Assembly (NCBI GenBank): GCA_964545585.1
Contig: CAZJFT010000033.1
Span: 1 to 10,309 of the forward strand
Reading direction: 5' to 3'
Source of the DNA: UBA9642 sp964545585
Lineage (GTDB): Archaea > Nanobdellota > Nanobdellia > Woesearchaeales > UBA9642
Length of the DNA: 10,309 nt
The notes beneath the pieces are model-generated. The model saw only the letters and a program-made list of their open reading frames with translations. It ran no database searches and was not told the origin of the DNA. The first letter of the stretch is position 1, and each line of letters opens with the position of its first letter. Made by a program: the position numbers and the translations under genes. Of the stretch, positions 1 to 5,949 are shown one piece after another.

Positions 1-24
1 ATTATAGTTGTTTTGAGGTGCTTG

Positions 25-552
25 ATGAACGATTATGAGAAGATGCGCAGGATGAATGAGCTTGCGAAAGACTTGAAGAGGCATGGGTTTGCAGAATCTT
101 CTTTTGAGGCAATAAACCAAGCCACACAGATATATGGCGAGGATGCGATAACGCATGAAGTCAAGCATGGACTCATACAGAGCAAGCAAGACAGGATGGC
201 TGGAGAGGAAAAAATGAGTGATACAGAGACGGATAGGAAATTGAAGAAGTTGCAGGAGAACATAGATACATTGACAAGCAAGATGAATGAGATGATACAG
301 GCATTGAATGATATGGATTCACGCATAGCACAATTGAGCAAGAAGCAGCGTGAGGAAAGACCGATAGAGAGGCCTGTTGAGCGTCAGGCAGAGAAACCTG
401 TTGAGAGGCCAGTGCAGGAGAAGCCTGTACAGCAGGAGCATCATGAAGAGCATCACGAGACGAAATCTGGTGAATACGAGAACCAGAGAGTAGGCAATTA
501 TCAGAGTCAAGACGTAGCTATTGACAAGATGTTTTATTTTGGAAAAAAATAG
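25..552 (+). CDS. Coiled-coil, proline/His-rich hypothetical protein (175 aa)
   Basis: I do not recognise a named family. The ATG at 25 is chosen because GAGGTG at 15-20 is a good ribosome binding site 4 nt before it; a TTG at 13 would overlap that site. Residues 1-60 are charged and probably helical. Residues about 66-110 have heptad-like spacing of Leu, Ile and Met, consistent with a coiled coil. Residues 111-136 are a low-complexity linker of repeated Glu-Arg/Lys-Pro units (ERPIERPVER and variants), followed by a His/Glu-rich stretch (137-146). The extreme C-terminus (VAIDKMFYFGKK) is aromatic and looks like a short conserved terminal motif set off by the linker. There is no signal peptide or membrane segment, so it is probably cytoplasmic. 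A zinc-ribbon gene starts 14 nt downstream, suggesting co-transcription. Its promoter lies outside the window. The coding call is firm; the function is unknown. Confidence 0.85.
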   Translation: MNDYEKMRRMNELAKDLKRHGFAESSFEAINQATQIYGEDAITHEVKHGLIQSKQDRMAGEEKMSDTETDRKLKKLQENIDTLTSKMNEMIQALNDMDSRIAQLSKKQREERPIERPVERQAEKPVERPVQEKPVQQEHHEEHHETKSGEYENQRVGNYQSQDVAIDKMFYFGKK

Positions 553-566
553 GAAGGTGATTTAGA

Positions 567-716
567 ATGGCAGAAGGATATTGTGTAAAATGCAAGGCAA
601 AGAGAGAGATGGCAAATGCGGTTCAGACTACTATGAAGAATGGTAGGAAAGCGATGAAAGGCAAGTGCTCAAAGTGCGGCACTGGAATGTATAAGATCCT
701 TGGCCTAGCCAAGTAA
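567..716 (+). CDS. DUF5679-type mini zinc-ribbon protein (49 aa)
   Basis: The 49-residue protein begins MAEGYCVKCKAKREM and has two Cys-X2-Cys knuckles, C6/C9 and C34/C37, separated by a basic segment containing KNGRKAMKG. This pattern, length and the YCVKCK opening match, from memory, the small DUF5679 family common in archaea and candidate bacterial phyla. The four cysteines should bind one zinc ion. The biochemical role of the family is not established; small basic zinc ribbons often contact nucleic acid or ribosomes, but that is inference here. An AGGTGA-type ribosome binding site (555-560) lies 6 nt before the ATG and just after the stop of the upstream gene, so the two are probably one operon. 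A run of eight T follows the stop. Confidence 0.9.
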   Translation: MAEGYCVKCKAKREMANAVQTTMKNGRKAMKGKCSKCGTGMYKILGLAK

Positions 717-719
717 TTA

Positions 720-727
720 TTTTTTTT
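720..727 (+). terminator. T8 tract after the zinc-ribbon gene (possible archaeal U-rich terminator)
   Basis: Eight consecutive T start 4 nt after the stop at 714-716. Archaeal termination commonly uses U-rich tracts without a hairpin. The next start codon (731) follows by only 3 nt, so the tract may terminate only partially, or may simply be an AT-rich spacer. Confidence 0.4.
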
Positions 728-730
728 ATT

Positions 731-940
731 ATGACAGAAGAAGAGATAATAGATTGTATAATAGAGATAGACTCATTTCTTGAACATGCAGAGAGCGCGT
801 TGATCGAAAAGAACATCAGGTTAGCTTTAACCAGGATAAAAGAGGCACGTGCAGCTATTGAAGACTTGAGAGAGGATGATGAGTCAGAGATAGATAGCAG
901 CGAGAAGATAGGCATGGACATAATGAACAACTTGAAATGA
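731..940 (+). CDS. Small acidic helical protein (69 aa), unknown function
   Basis: The protein is predicted to be almost entirely helical. Residues 1-24 and 27-48 form two amphipathic helices (EEIIDCIIEIDSFLEHAESAL, then ALTRIKEARAAIEDL), suggesting a helical hairpin or a dimeric coiled coil. The remainder is acidic (EDDESEIDSSE). A single cysteine is at position 9. No family is recognised. There is no ribosome binding site before the ATG: the preceding bases are the T8 tract and TATT. No TATA-like element occurs about 25 nt upstream, where the sequence is GC-rich end-of-gene sequence. Expression therefore probably depends on read-through from the zinc-ribbon gene. Sensible amino-acid composition and the absence of a better overlapping frame support it as real. 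Confidence 0.65.
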   Translation: MTEEEIIDCIIEIDSFLEHAESALIEKNIRLALTRIKEARAAIEDLREDDESEIDSSEKIGMDIMNNLK

Positions 941-957
941 GTGATTTTTCAATAAAC

Positions 958-965
958 TTTTTAAA
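958..965 (+). promoter_or_regulatory. TATA box for the 50-aa acidic protein gene
   Basis: TTTTTAAA is centred about 26 nt before the ATG at 987. This is the archaeal spacing from TATA box to transcription start, so the transcript should begin at or next to the start codon (leaderless). Confidence 0.6.
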
Positions 966-986
966 CCGGTTTTCTACTGAAAGATT

Positions 987-1139
987 ATGTCTAAAGATGA
1001 TGATATCGATGATAGGATAGATGATTTTGCAGATGATGACCCTATCCCTGCTAAGAGGGATACTAGGATATTCCAGCGTAAGAAAGATTCTGATAAGAAG
1101 GACAAGGATGAGGATTTTGAAGAGGATGTGTTTGTTTAA
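987..1139 (+). CDS. Asp/Lys-rich 50-aa protein, unknown function
   Basis: This short reading frame encodes a 50-residue protein dominated by Asp, Lys, Arg and Glu. Residues 1-20 are aspartate-rich (SKDDDIDDRIDDFADDD). A central segment, PIPAKRDTRIFQRKK (19-33), carries the only notable hydrophobics. The tail (37-48) is KKDKDEDFEEDV. It is probably intrinsically disordered and soluble. No ribosome binding site is present, but a well placed TATA box predicts a leaderless message, which supports the ATG. The next gene lies 137 nt downstream with its own promoter, so this is likely a monocistronic unit. No family is recognised. A short, low-complexity frame could be fortuitous, but promoter spacing favours a real gene. 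Confidence 0.6.
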   Translation: MSKDDDIDDRIDDFADDDPIPAKRDTRIFQRKKDSDKKDKDEDFEEDVFV

Positions 1140-1205
1140 TCTTCGATGAATTTCTTAATATGTTCTTGTAGTGAATTTTCTTGATGTTTTATGCACTTCT
1201 TAAAA

Positions 1206-1218
1206 ATATTTAAATATA
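1206..1218 (+). promoter_or_regulatory. TATA box of the thioredoxin-regulator operon
   Basis: ATATTTAAATATA is a strong archaeal TATA element centred near 1212. It predicts transcription starting around 1238-1240, which gives a leader of about 38 nt before the thioredoxin ATG at 1277. This is one of the few genes here with a clear leader. Confidence 0.7.
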
Positions 1219-1241
1219 TGTGCTTATTTCTTCACTAGTGT

Positions 1242-1261
1242 TGATGGTTACACAACCATCA
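1242..1261 (+). promoter_or_regulatory. Perfect 8-bp hairpin in the thioredoxin mRNA leader
   Basis: TGATGGTT (1242-1249) and AACCATCA (1254-1261) are exact reverse complements separated by ACAC. The hairpin would sit at the very 5' end of the predicted transcript and ends 5 nt before the ribosome binding site (1267-1273). It could be an RNA stem that protects the message or tunes translation, or a DNA operator just downstream of the start site, possibly for the regulator encoded second in the operon. Confidence 0.6.
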
Positions 1262-1276
1262 TTTATGGAGGTCAAA

Positions 1277-1600
1277 ATGAAAGTTATGAATGATAAAGAG
1301 TTCAAGGATGCAATAAAGAAAGGTCCTATATTAGTGGATTTCTATGCTGATTGGTGCGGTCCATGCAGGATGCTTGGCCCGGTGCTTGATGAATTGAGCA
1401 AGGACCCAGACTTCAAGGGAAAATTAGAGTTCGCAAAAGTCTCTACAGAAGAACACCCAGAACTTGCTGAAGAGAACGCAGTGCAGGGAATACCATGCAT
1501 GATATTTTTCAAGAATGGCAAGGAAGTGAACAGGATAGTAGGATTTGCGCCTAAACCAGTCATGAAAGCGAAGATACAATCAGCACTCGACAGCATCTAG
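1277..1600 (+). CDS. trxA: Thioredoxin (107 aa)
   Basis: Cytoplasmic dithiol-disulfide oxidoreductase that reduces protein disulfides and recycles enzymes such as methionine sulfoxide reductases. The sequence shows the classic active site WCGPC with C27 and C30, a preceding strand ILVDFYADW, and the cis-proline loop GIPCMIFF (P73). Length is typical of a single thioredoxin domain. The start at 1277 is chosen over in-frame upstream codons because GGAGGTC (1267-1273) sits 3 nt before it and the promoter start site lies downstream of the other candidates. An unusual feature is C74 directly after the cis-proline, where Thr is common; it lies close to the active site in the fold and could be modified or affect redox behaviour (inference). 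A winged-helix regulator begins 16 nt downstream in the same operon. Confidence 0.95.
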   Translation: MKVMNDKEFKDAIKKGPILVDFYADWCGPCRMLGPVLDELSKDPDFKGKLEFAKVSTEEHPELAEENAVQGIPCMIFFKNGKEVNRIVGFAPKPVMKAKIQSALDSI

Positions 1601-1616
1601 GATGCTCAGAGGACAC

Positions 1617-1958
1617 ATGGACATAACATGCGGAAAGTTGGATATTGAAGACGTGATTGCATGCAGTTTATCGTTGAAGAAGTCTGAATACAAGATATTT
1701 GAGACGCTTTTAAGGAGCAAAGAAAACCTTACTATACAACAGATCGCTTCAAGATTGAAGCTTGACAGGACAACGATACAGAAGATACTCAAGACATTGT
1801 CAAACAAGGGACTCATACATAGGTATCAGCAGAACCTAGAGAACGGCGGATACAGATACAATTACAACATCAAGGACAAGCTTGCTGTAAAGAAACACAT
1901 AAAAGAATCATTGAAGCAATGGTATGAACGATCAATCATGCAGATCGATAACTGCTAG
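1617..1958 (+). CDS. Winged-helix (TrmB/MarR-like) transcriptional regulator (113 aa)
   Basis: The DNA-binding domain is visible at about residues 18-77. Helix LSLKKSEYKIFETLLR is followed by the helix-turn-helix NLTIQQIASRLKLDRTTIQKILKTLSNKGLIHR and a wing containing GGYRYNYNI. The C-terminal helix ends KQWYERSIMQ. This layout is like archaeal TrmB-type one-domain regulators with a C-terminal helix for dimerisation. I chose the ATG at 1617 because AGAGGA lies just upstream; an ATG at 1602 is possible and would add five residues. There is no ligand domain. Cysteines C5, C16 and C113 could allow redox sensing, an attractive idea next to thioredoxin but unproven. It probably regulates its own operon. 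Its 3' end overlaps the convergent gene by 23 nt. Confidence 0.85.
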   Translation: MDITCGKLDIEDVIACSLSLKKSEYKIFETLLRSKENLTIQQIASRLKLDRTTIQKILKTLSNKGLIHRYQQNLENGGYRYNYNIKDKLAVKKHIKESLKQWYERSIMQIDNC

Positions 1959-2250
1959 ATGGACTGTTTTTTAGATTTTGTATGTGCTCATCAAGGAATG
2001 ATACCATAGTGAAATTCTCTTCAGGCGGCACATAATTCCTTATCTTGTCAACAACATGTGCGTATAATCTATCATATTTATCTTTCACTTCTAATTTTAA
2101 TTCAGGAGTCGATGCAGTTTTTAATTTTCTTAAATATGCCTGGTTGAATTCTATTATGCTAAAATCTCTCATATCTTCTTCCGGCTGTATTCCAAAAAAA
2201 TTGTATAAATCGTTCGTGGTGTTTTCTAATCCGTTATTTTCATTTTTCAT
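1936..2250 (-). CDS. Hypothetical protein, possibly a degenerate J-like domain (104 aa)
   Basis: No family is securely recognised. Residues 14-66 run DLYNFFGIQPEED, then FNQAYLRKLK, then KDKYDRLYAHV. This loosely recalls a DnaJ J-domain layout (a helix with LYxxLGV, then a long helix with AYRKL, then a tyrosine-containing final helix). The HPD tripeptide that activates Hsp70 is absent, so it could not be a normal co-chaperone; I rate this resemblance as weak. The N-terminus is Asn-rich and the C-terminal third is polar. There is no membrane segment. A TATA box at 2272-2279 is centred 25 nt before the ATG, predicting a leaderless message. The gene converges on and overlaps the winged-helix regulator gene by 23 nt, and starts 33 nt from the helicase stop. 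Confidence 0.7.
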   Translation of the reverse strand: MKNENNGLENTTNDLYNFFGIQPEEDMRDFSIIEFNQAYLRKLKTASTPELKLEVKDKYDRLYAHVVDKIRNYVPPEENFTMVSFLDEHIQNLKNSPSSSYRSA

Positions 2251-2271
2251 GACTATAGAATAATTATATGG

Positions 2272-2279
2272 TTTATAAA
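2272..2279 (-). promoter_or_regulatory. TATA box for the 104-aa hypothetical protein
   Basis: TTTATAAA is centred 25 nt upstream of the ATG at 2250. It lies in the 32-nt gap after the helicase stop, giving this gene a promoter of its own and a predicted leaderless transcript. Confidence 0.6.
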
Positions 2280-2282
2280 TTT

Positions 2283-5200
2283 TTACTCTTTCGGAGCACT
2301 CTTATACTCTTCAGGCAATTCATTCAATTCAACAAGCCTATTGATTATGAATTCCCTCAATTCTTCTGGCCAATTCTCTTTTATCTCCTTCTTGTATGTA
2401 TGCAATGCTTCAATGAAGTCCTGCCGCACATTTTTTGAGCCATCAATTATCTCTACTACATGTTCCCTGACTGGGAATGGCACTTTCTTTAAGTTCCATG
2501 CTTCTCTTTTGAGATTTTCAAGATACTCATTCTTTTCTGCTTGTTTCTCTTTCTCTTGCGCCTTCCAGAATTCATCATAAGTGAATTTCTTGTCATCCTT
2601 AATCTTCTCAGGTTTTTTGCCTTGTTTCAATGAGATCTTCGCCCTGACCATATCATGCATCCTCTTCAAGAATTGCAGCTTGTCTTCCATCTTCATTATG
2701 TCAGAATATCCCATAGTGACTAGGTTGAATGCAAAAGGACTTGGCATCTCAGTATTATATTCTTCAATCTTAATCCTTCCAGATTCTATCTGCTGGATTA
2801 CAATCTCTGCATTCTTTATATCCATCAAGTCTTCAAGGACTTCTCTTTTCGCTTCCTTGAGTATTGGGAATTCTTCACTTATCCTTTTTACACTGTTTAT
2901 CAATAATCTTGAGGATAATTGTTGCCTTCCAGCAGATTTTCTCTTGCCCATGTATGTCCGTAATATCATCAATGACCTCGTCGCGCAATGCCTGAATCTT
3001 CGTCCTAGGACTTCTGTCTTGTCAAGGCTTAATTCAGCGACTTTCCTCAAATCAGTTGCCTTGATTAATTTGAATGCTTTGCTTGCTTGAATATTCTGGT
3101 CTGTCAATATGTAAAATCCGTTATCGTTGATGTTTATCTCCACATCCTTATGCTGGAGCCTGCTTATCACAAAACCTAGAACTCTCGACAATACATCATT
3201 CACTCTCCTCCCGAATAATGTATGGAATAATATATACTTGTTTTTTCCCTCAGTAAAATATTCTATTGTAATCTTCTTGTCATGCGGGATCTTGCTGAAA
3301 TGGTATTGCTCGTTGAAGTATTCATATATAGCATTCGCCCCGTATGTATCGACGTATAAGTATTTATTGATGAATTTCAAAATCTCTTCCTTACTTTCTT
3401 CTTTATCAAAATATTCATTCATGTAACGCCTGAACTTCTGTATTTCTATACTTAAATCGAAGCTCAATGGTAATGTTTCAGAGACCCATGATGGAACAGT
3501 TGGTGGGCGGTTTACTGATGCCTTGACGAATGCAGTCATTCCCTGAGCGTATAAGTATTCATAAGTGTTGCCGCCTAATACGAATACATCTCCCCTCTTC
3601 AATCGCTCTAAAAAGTTCTCATCAATCTTCCCGATATATGCGCCTTTATCATCGTCTGCTTTTGCACCTTGAAGCTTTACTTTGATGAATGATTCATCAG
3701 GTATTGTGCCGACATTTGTCATGTAAATGACTCTTGCTAATTTTCCTCTCTTCCCTATCATCCCTGTCTCTTCATCAAACCATATCTTCGCGTATACATT
3801 CCTGTCCTCTAAAGAAACAAATTGTCCGTTTAGATAACGGATTATTTCTATGAATTCTGTCTTCTTCAAATTCCTGTATGGATATGATTTCCTTACGAGA
3901 TCATAAATGATATCAATATGCCTTGATTCTTCTATTGACATGCCAAATATCTCTTGTGCAAGAACGTCTAATGGATTTTCTGGAATTGATACTTTATCTA
4001 TCTTCTTTTCAATTGCTGCTTTCAATAATACTGAGCATTCTACCAGATCATCCCTGTCCTGCACTATTATGCGTCCTTTGCTTATGTCATGAAGCTTATG
4101 TCCTGAACGTCCAATTCTTTGGAGTGCTCTCGCTACACTTTTTGGAGAGCCTAAAAGTATGACTAAGTCAATATATCCTATATCAATTCCTAATTCTAAT
4201 GATGTTGATGAGACGACACATTTCAATTTTCCATCCTTTAACCTGTTTTCAATGTTTAATCTATGCTCTTTGCTTAAACTGCTATGATGTGCGCCAATGT
4301 ATGATTTTGACTCTAGATCCTTGAAGTCCTCAACATCTTTCATGTCCTTGACTTCTTTGATATCATCACCCTCATTCAATTTGACATAATTCCTCGGGAA
4401 ACGGTCTTTCAAGTGATGCACAACACGTTCAGTTGCGGCTCTTGTATTCGTGAATATCAACGTTGTCTTATGGTCTTGTATGAGTTTATCTAATAATTTG
4501 TACATCTCATCATGTGTCTTCTTGAAATCAGACTCAATAAGATTAGGCACAGGACTCAGGACTTTCAAGTCCATATTCTTTATGTTCTGCACGTCAATGA
4601 TTTTGCAAGGCCTAGATTTTCCTAATTCATAATCTTCCATTCCTACTAAGAATTCTGCAATCTTGTCTAATGGAGAGACTGTTGCTGAGAGTCCTATCCT
4701 CGTCGGCGGAGCTTTTGTTATGTATTGCAATCGTTCCATGCATAATGCTAGTTGAGTGCCTCTTTTACTGCTTGCTATTGCGTGAATCTCATCTAAAATG
4801 ACCCATTCTATATCCCTAAATTTTTCCCTCAATTTAGGGCTTGTGAGCATTATAGCAAAGCTTTCAGGGGTAGTGATGATTATATGAGGTGTCTTCTTTA
4901 ACATTGCTGCCTTATCTGAAGTACTCGTATCTCCTGTCCTTATTGCCACTCTTATGTCTATCTTTTTTGATGCACCCTTGACTTTTTTCTCTGCCAATTC
5001 ACTTATCTCTTTCAATGGCGTGTTAAGATTCTTCTCAATATCATTAGCTAATGCTTTCAATGGAGAGATGTAGATTGCGTATACTTTGTTTTCCAGCTGA
5101 TCCTTCCCTGAAAGACGAATAAGTTCGTTTAATATGGTCATGAATGCAGAAAGAGTCTTCCCAGAACCTGTCGGAGAGGATATTAATGTATTCTGCTTAT

Positions 5201-5339
5201 TATGGATATTCATTATAGAATAAGTTTGTGGAGGGCTGAAAGATTTGAATTTATTGACGAACCACTCCCTGACTAACGGCGTAAGTACATCTAATGTATC
5301 CTGTTCAGAATATGGCTTTGACATGTATTCTACTGGCAT
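2283..5339 (-). CDS. lhr: Lhr-family ATP-dependent superfamily 2 helicase (about 1018 aa)
   Basis: An ATP-driven 3'-5' nucleic-acid helicase of the archaeal Lhr type, a family linked to DNA repair and replication stress. Motifs in order, numbered from the chosen start: PPQ near 36, Walker A SSPTGSGKT (54-62), ISPLKALANDI (91-101), TTPES, Walker B LDEIH (182-186), LSATV (217-221), TLIFTNTRA (293-301), VSSTSLELGIDIG (375-388), and arginine-finger motif QRIGRSGH (407-414). Lhr-specific regions follow: FVLGGNTYEYL (586-596), PTVPSWVSETLP (613-624) and a DEAD_assoc-like C-terminal region. Residues 322-347 are a low-complexity Lys/Asp insert between motifs IV and V. The last roughly 110 residues are a charged extension. 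The first in-frame ATG (5366) lies too close to the TATA box (5375-5382), so the ATG at 5339 is preferred; 5324 is also possible. Confidence 0.93.
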   Translation of the reverse strand: MPVEYMSKPYSEQDTLDVLTPLVREWFVNKFKSFSPPQTYSIMNIHNKQNTLISSPTGSGKTLSAFMTILNELIRLSGKDQLENKVYAIYISPLKALANDIEKNLNTPLKEISELAEKKVKGASKKIDIRVAIRTGDTSTSDKAAMLKKTPHIIITTPESFAIMLTSPKLREKFRDIEWVILDEIHAIASSKRGTQLALCMERLQYITKAPPTRIGLSATVSPLDKIAEFLVGMEDYELGKSRPCKIIDVQNIKNMDLKVLSPVPNLIESDFKKTHDEMYKLLDKLIQDHKTTLIFTNTRAATERVVHHLKDRFPRNYVKLNEGDDIKEVKDMKDVEDFKDLESKSYIGAHHSSLSKEHRLNIENRLKDGKLKCVVSSTSLELGIDIGYIDLVILLGSPKSVARALQRIGRSGHKLHDISKGRIIVQDRDDLVECSVLLKAAIEKKIDKVSIPENPLDVLAQEIFGMSIEESRHIDIIYDLVRKSYPYRNLKKTEFIEIIRYLNGQFVSLEDRNVYAKIWFDEETGMIGKRGKLARVIYMTNVGTIPDESFIKVKLQGAKADDDKGAYIGKIDENFLERLKRGDVFVLGGNTYEYLYAQGMTAFVKASVNRPPTVPSWVSETLPLSFDLSIEIQKFRRYMNEYFDKEESKEEILKFINKYLYVDTYGANAIYEYFNEQYHFSKIPHDKKITIEYFTEGKNKYILFHTLFGRRVNDVLSRVLGFVISRLQHKDVEININDNGFYILTDQNIQASKAFKLIKATDLRKVAELSLDKTEVLGRRFRHCATRSLMILRTYMGKRKSAGRQQLSSRLLINSVKRISEEFPILKEAKREVLEDLMDIKNAEIVIQQIESGRIKIEEYNTEMPSPFAFNLVTMGYSDIMKMEDKLQFLKRMHDMVRAKISLKQGKKPEKIKDDKKFTYDEFWKAQEKEKQAEKNEYLENLKREAWNLKKVPFPVREHVVEIIDGSKNVRQDFIEALHTYKKEIKENWPEELREFIINRLVELNELPEEYKSAPKE

Positions 5340-5374
5340 AGCACTACCTGCTATCCATAAGAACATAGAATTCG

Positions 5375-5382
5375 TTTAAATA
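5375..5382 (-). promoter_or_regulatory. TATA box of the helicase gene
   Basis: On the minus strand this reads TATTTAAA, centred near 5378. Transcription should begin near 5351-5353, downstream of the ATG at 5366 and about 13 nt before the ATG at 5339. This is the main argument for the shorter start. Confidence 0.55.
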
Positions 5383-5406
5383 GGTTACGGGAGGATGTCT
5401 AGTGCA

Positions 5407-5580
5407 TTATCCTCTCTTAACTATCATGTATTCTTTGATGCAATGCTCGCATGGCTTTCCGTCCCAAGAACACTTGTCTGTGCAGCAACCTCTGTGCACT
5501 AATCCATCGTGATGATTGCAGAGTATCAAGTTGTCAGGACTATCATTGAACACATTAGAACATACCTTACACTTACTCAT
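5407..5580 (-). CDS. PHD/RING-like mini zinc-finger protein (57 aa)
   Basis: This small gene encodes a protein with eight cysteines and four histidines. Likely ligands read C4-X2-C7, C21-X2-H24, H29-X2-C32, C44-X2-C47, the alternating pair order of a cross-brace zinc finger. The segment LILCNHHDGLVHRGC (18-32) lines up closely with the LxLCDxCDxxxHxxC core of PHD fingers, with His replacing the fourth ligand Cys. The final CEHC resembles the last PHD/RING knuckle. C33 and C37 are extra. The whole protein is essentially one finger, so it would act as a binding adaptor in the cytoplasm; PHD or RING functions such as peptide reading or ubiquitin ligation are not shown. Start support is strong: GGAGAGGTG (5588-5596) lies 7 nt upstream, behind a TATA box. 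Other zinc-finger classes remain possible. Confidence 0.85.
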   Translation of the reverse strand: MSKCKVCSNVFNDSPDNLILCNHHDGLVHRGCCTDKCSWDGKPCEHCIKEYMIVKRG

Positions 5581-5587
5581 TTACACC

Positions 5588-5596
5588 CACCTCTCC
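5588..5596 (-). promoter_or_regulatory. Strong ribosome binding site of the zinc-finger gene
   Basis: The minus strand reads GGAGAGGTG, an extended match to the 3' end of 16S rRNA, 7 nt before the ATG at 5580. It is among the strongest in the window and fixes the start of this short gene. Confidence 0.75.
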
Positions 5597-5617
5597 ATCT
5601 ATTTGGTATGATGGGAA

Positions 5618-5625
5618 TATAAATT
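5618..5625 (-). promoter_or_regulatory. TATA box of the zinc-finger gene
   Basis: AATTTATA on the minus strand is centred near 5621, predicting a start near 5596 and a leader of about 16 nt that just includes the ribosome binding site. It lies immediately after the stop of the RelE-like toxin gene. Confidence 0.5.
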
Positions 5626-5634
5626 TTATGGAAA

Positions 5635-5949
5635 TCAGTATTTGAATCTCTTCTCATACTCTTTATGCGTGAACCATTCTAGGATTATTGAGATTATTTC
5701 TATCTCATTCGTTTTCAATGTGTATATTATCCTCCATCCATCTGGAAGATTATATTTCCATAAGTTTTTGACATTATACTTCTTTATGTATTCTTTAGGC
5801 CAAAGCTTTCTCGGAATCTTTATTCCTGCAAATGGATCTTTTTTTAAGTCGTCTATCGCTCTTTGCAGATATTTTAGAAGTTTCTTATCTTTTATTTCTT
5901 CGTATGCCGTCTTTAGCTTTTCATCTATGAATGCTACGCTATATATCAT
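5635..5949 (-). CDS. RelE/ParE-superfamily toxin (104 aa)
   Basis: Predicted ribosome-dependent mRNA interferase of a type II toxin-antitoxin pair. Features of the compact RelE fold are visible: N-terminal strand YSVAFIDEKL, two helices (about 14-37) ending in a DPFAGIKIPRKLWP loop, then the strands NLWKYNLPDGWRIIYTLKT and EIEIISIILEWFTHKEYEKRF. The NLWKYNLPDGWRIIY segment is typical of the family, and basic or polar residues such as R47, R73, H95, K96 and K100 are candidates for RNA contact or catalysis. Length is usual for the family. The start codon overlaps the stop of the upstream antitoxin in an ATGA junction, so translation is coupled. ParE-type gyrase inhibition cannot be excluded from sequence alone. 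Confidence 0.85.
   Translation of the reverse strand: MIYSVAFIDEKLKTAYEEIKDKKLLKYLQRAIDDLKKDPFAGIKIPRKLWPKEYIKKYNVKNLWKYNLPDGWRIIYTLKTNEIEIISIILEWFTHKEYEKRFKY

Noticed and set aside
33..510. Minus-strand frames opposite the coiled-coil gene
   Set aside because: They are shadows of the plus-strand gene, which has a good ribosome binding site and coherent protein features.
1220..1276. N-terminal extension of thioredoxin
   Set aside because: It would translate the TATA-proximal region and hairpin, and a clear ribosome binding site precedes the ATG at 1277.
2341..4632. Several plus-strand open frames of 60-169 codons opposite the helicase
   Set aside because: They are antisense shadows of a strongly conserved helicase gene; their translations are Ser/Leu/Phe-rich with no motif and no start signals.
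5340..5366. Helicase start at the first ATG
   Set aside because: The TATA box is centred only 12 nt before it, so the codon would lie upstream of the predicted transcription start; Lhr homology also begins later.
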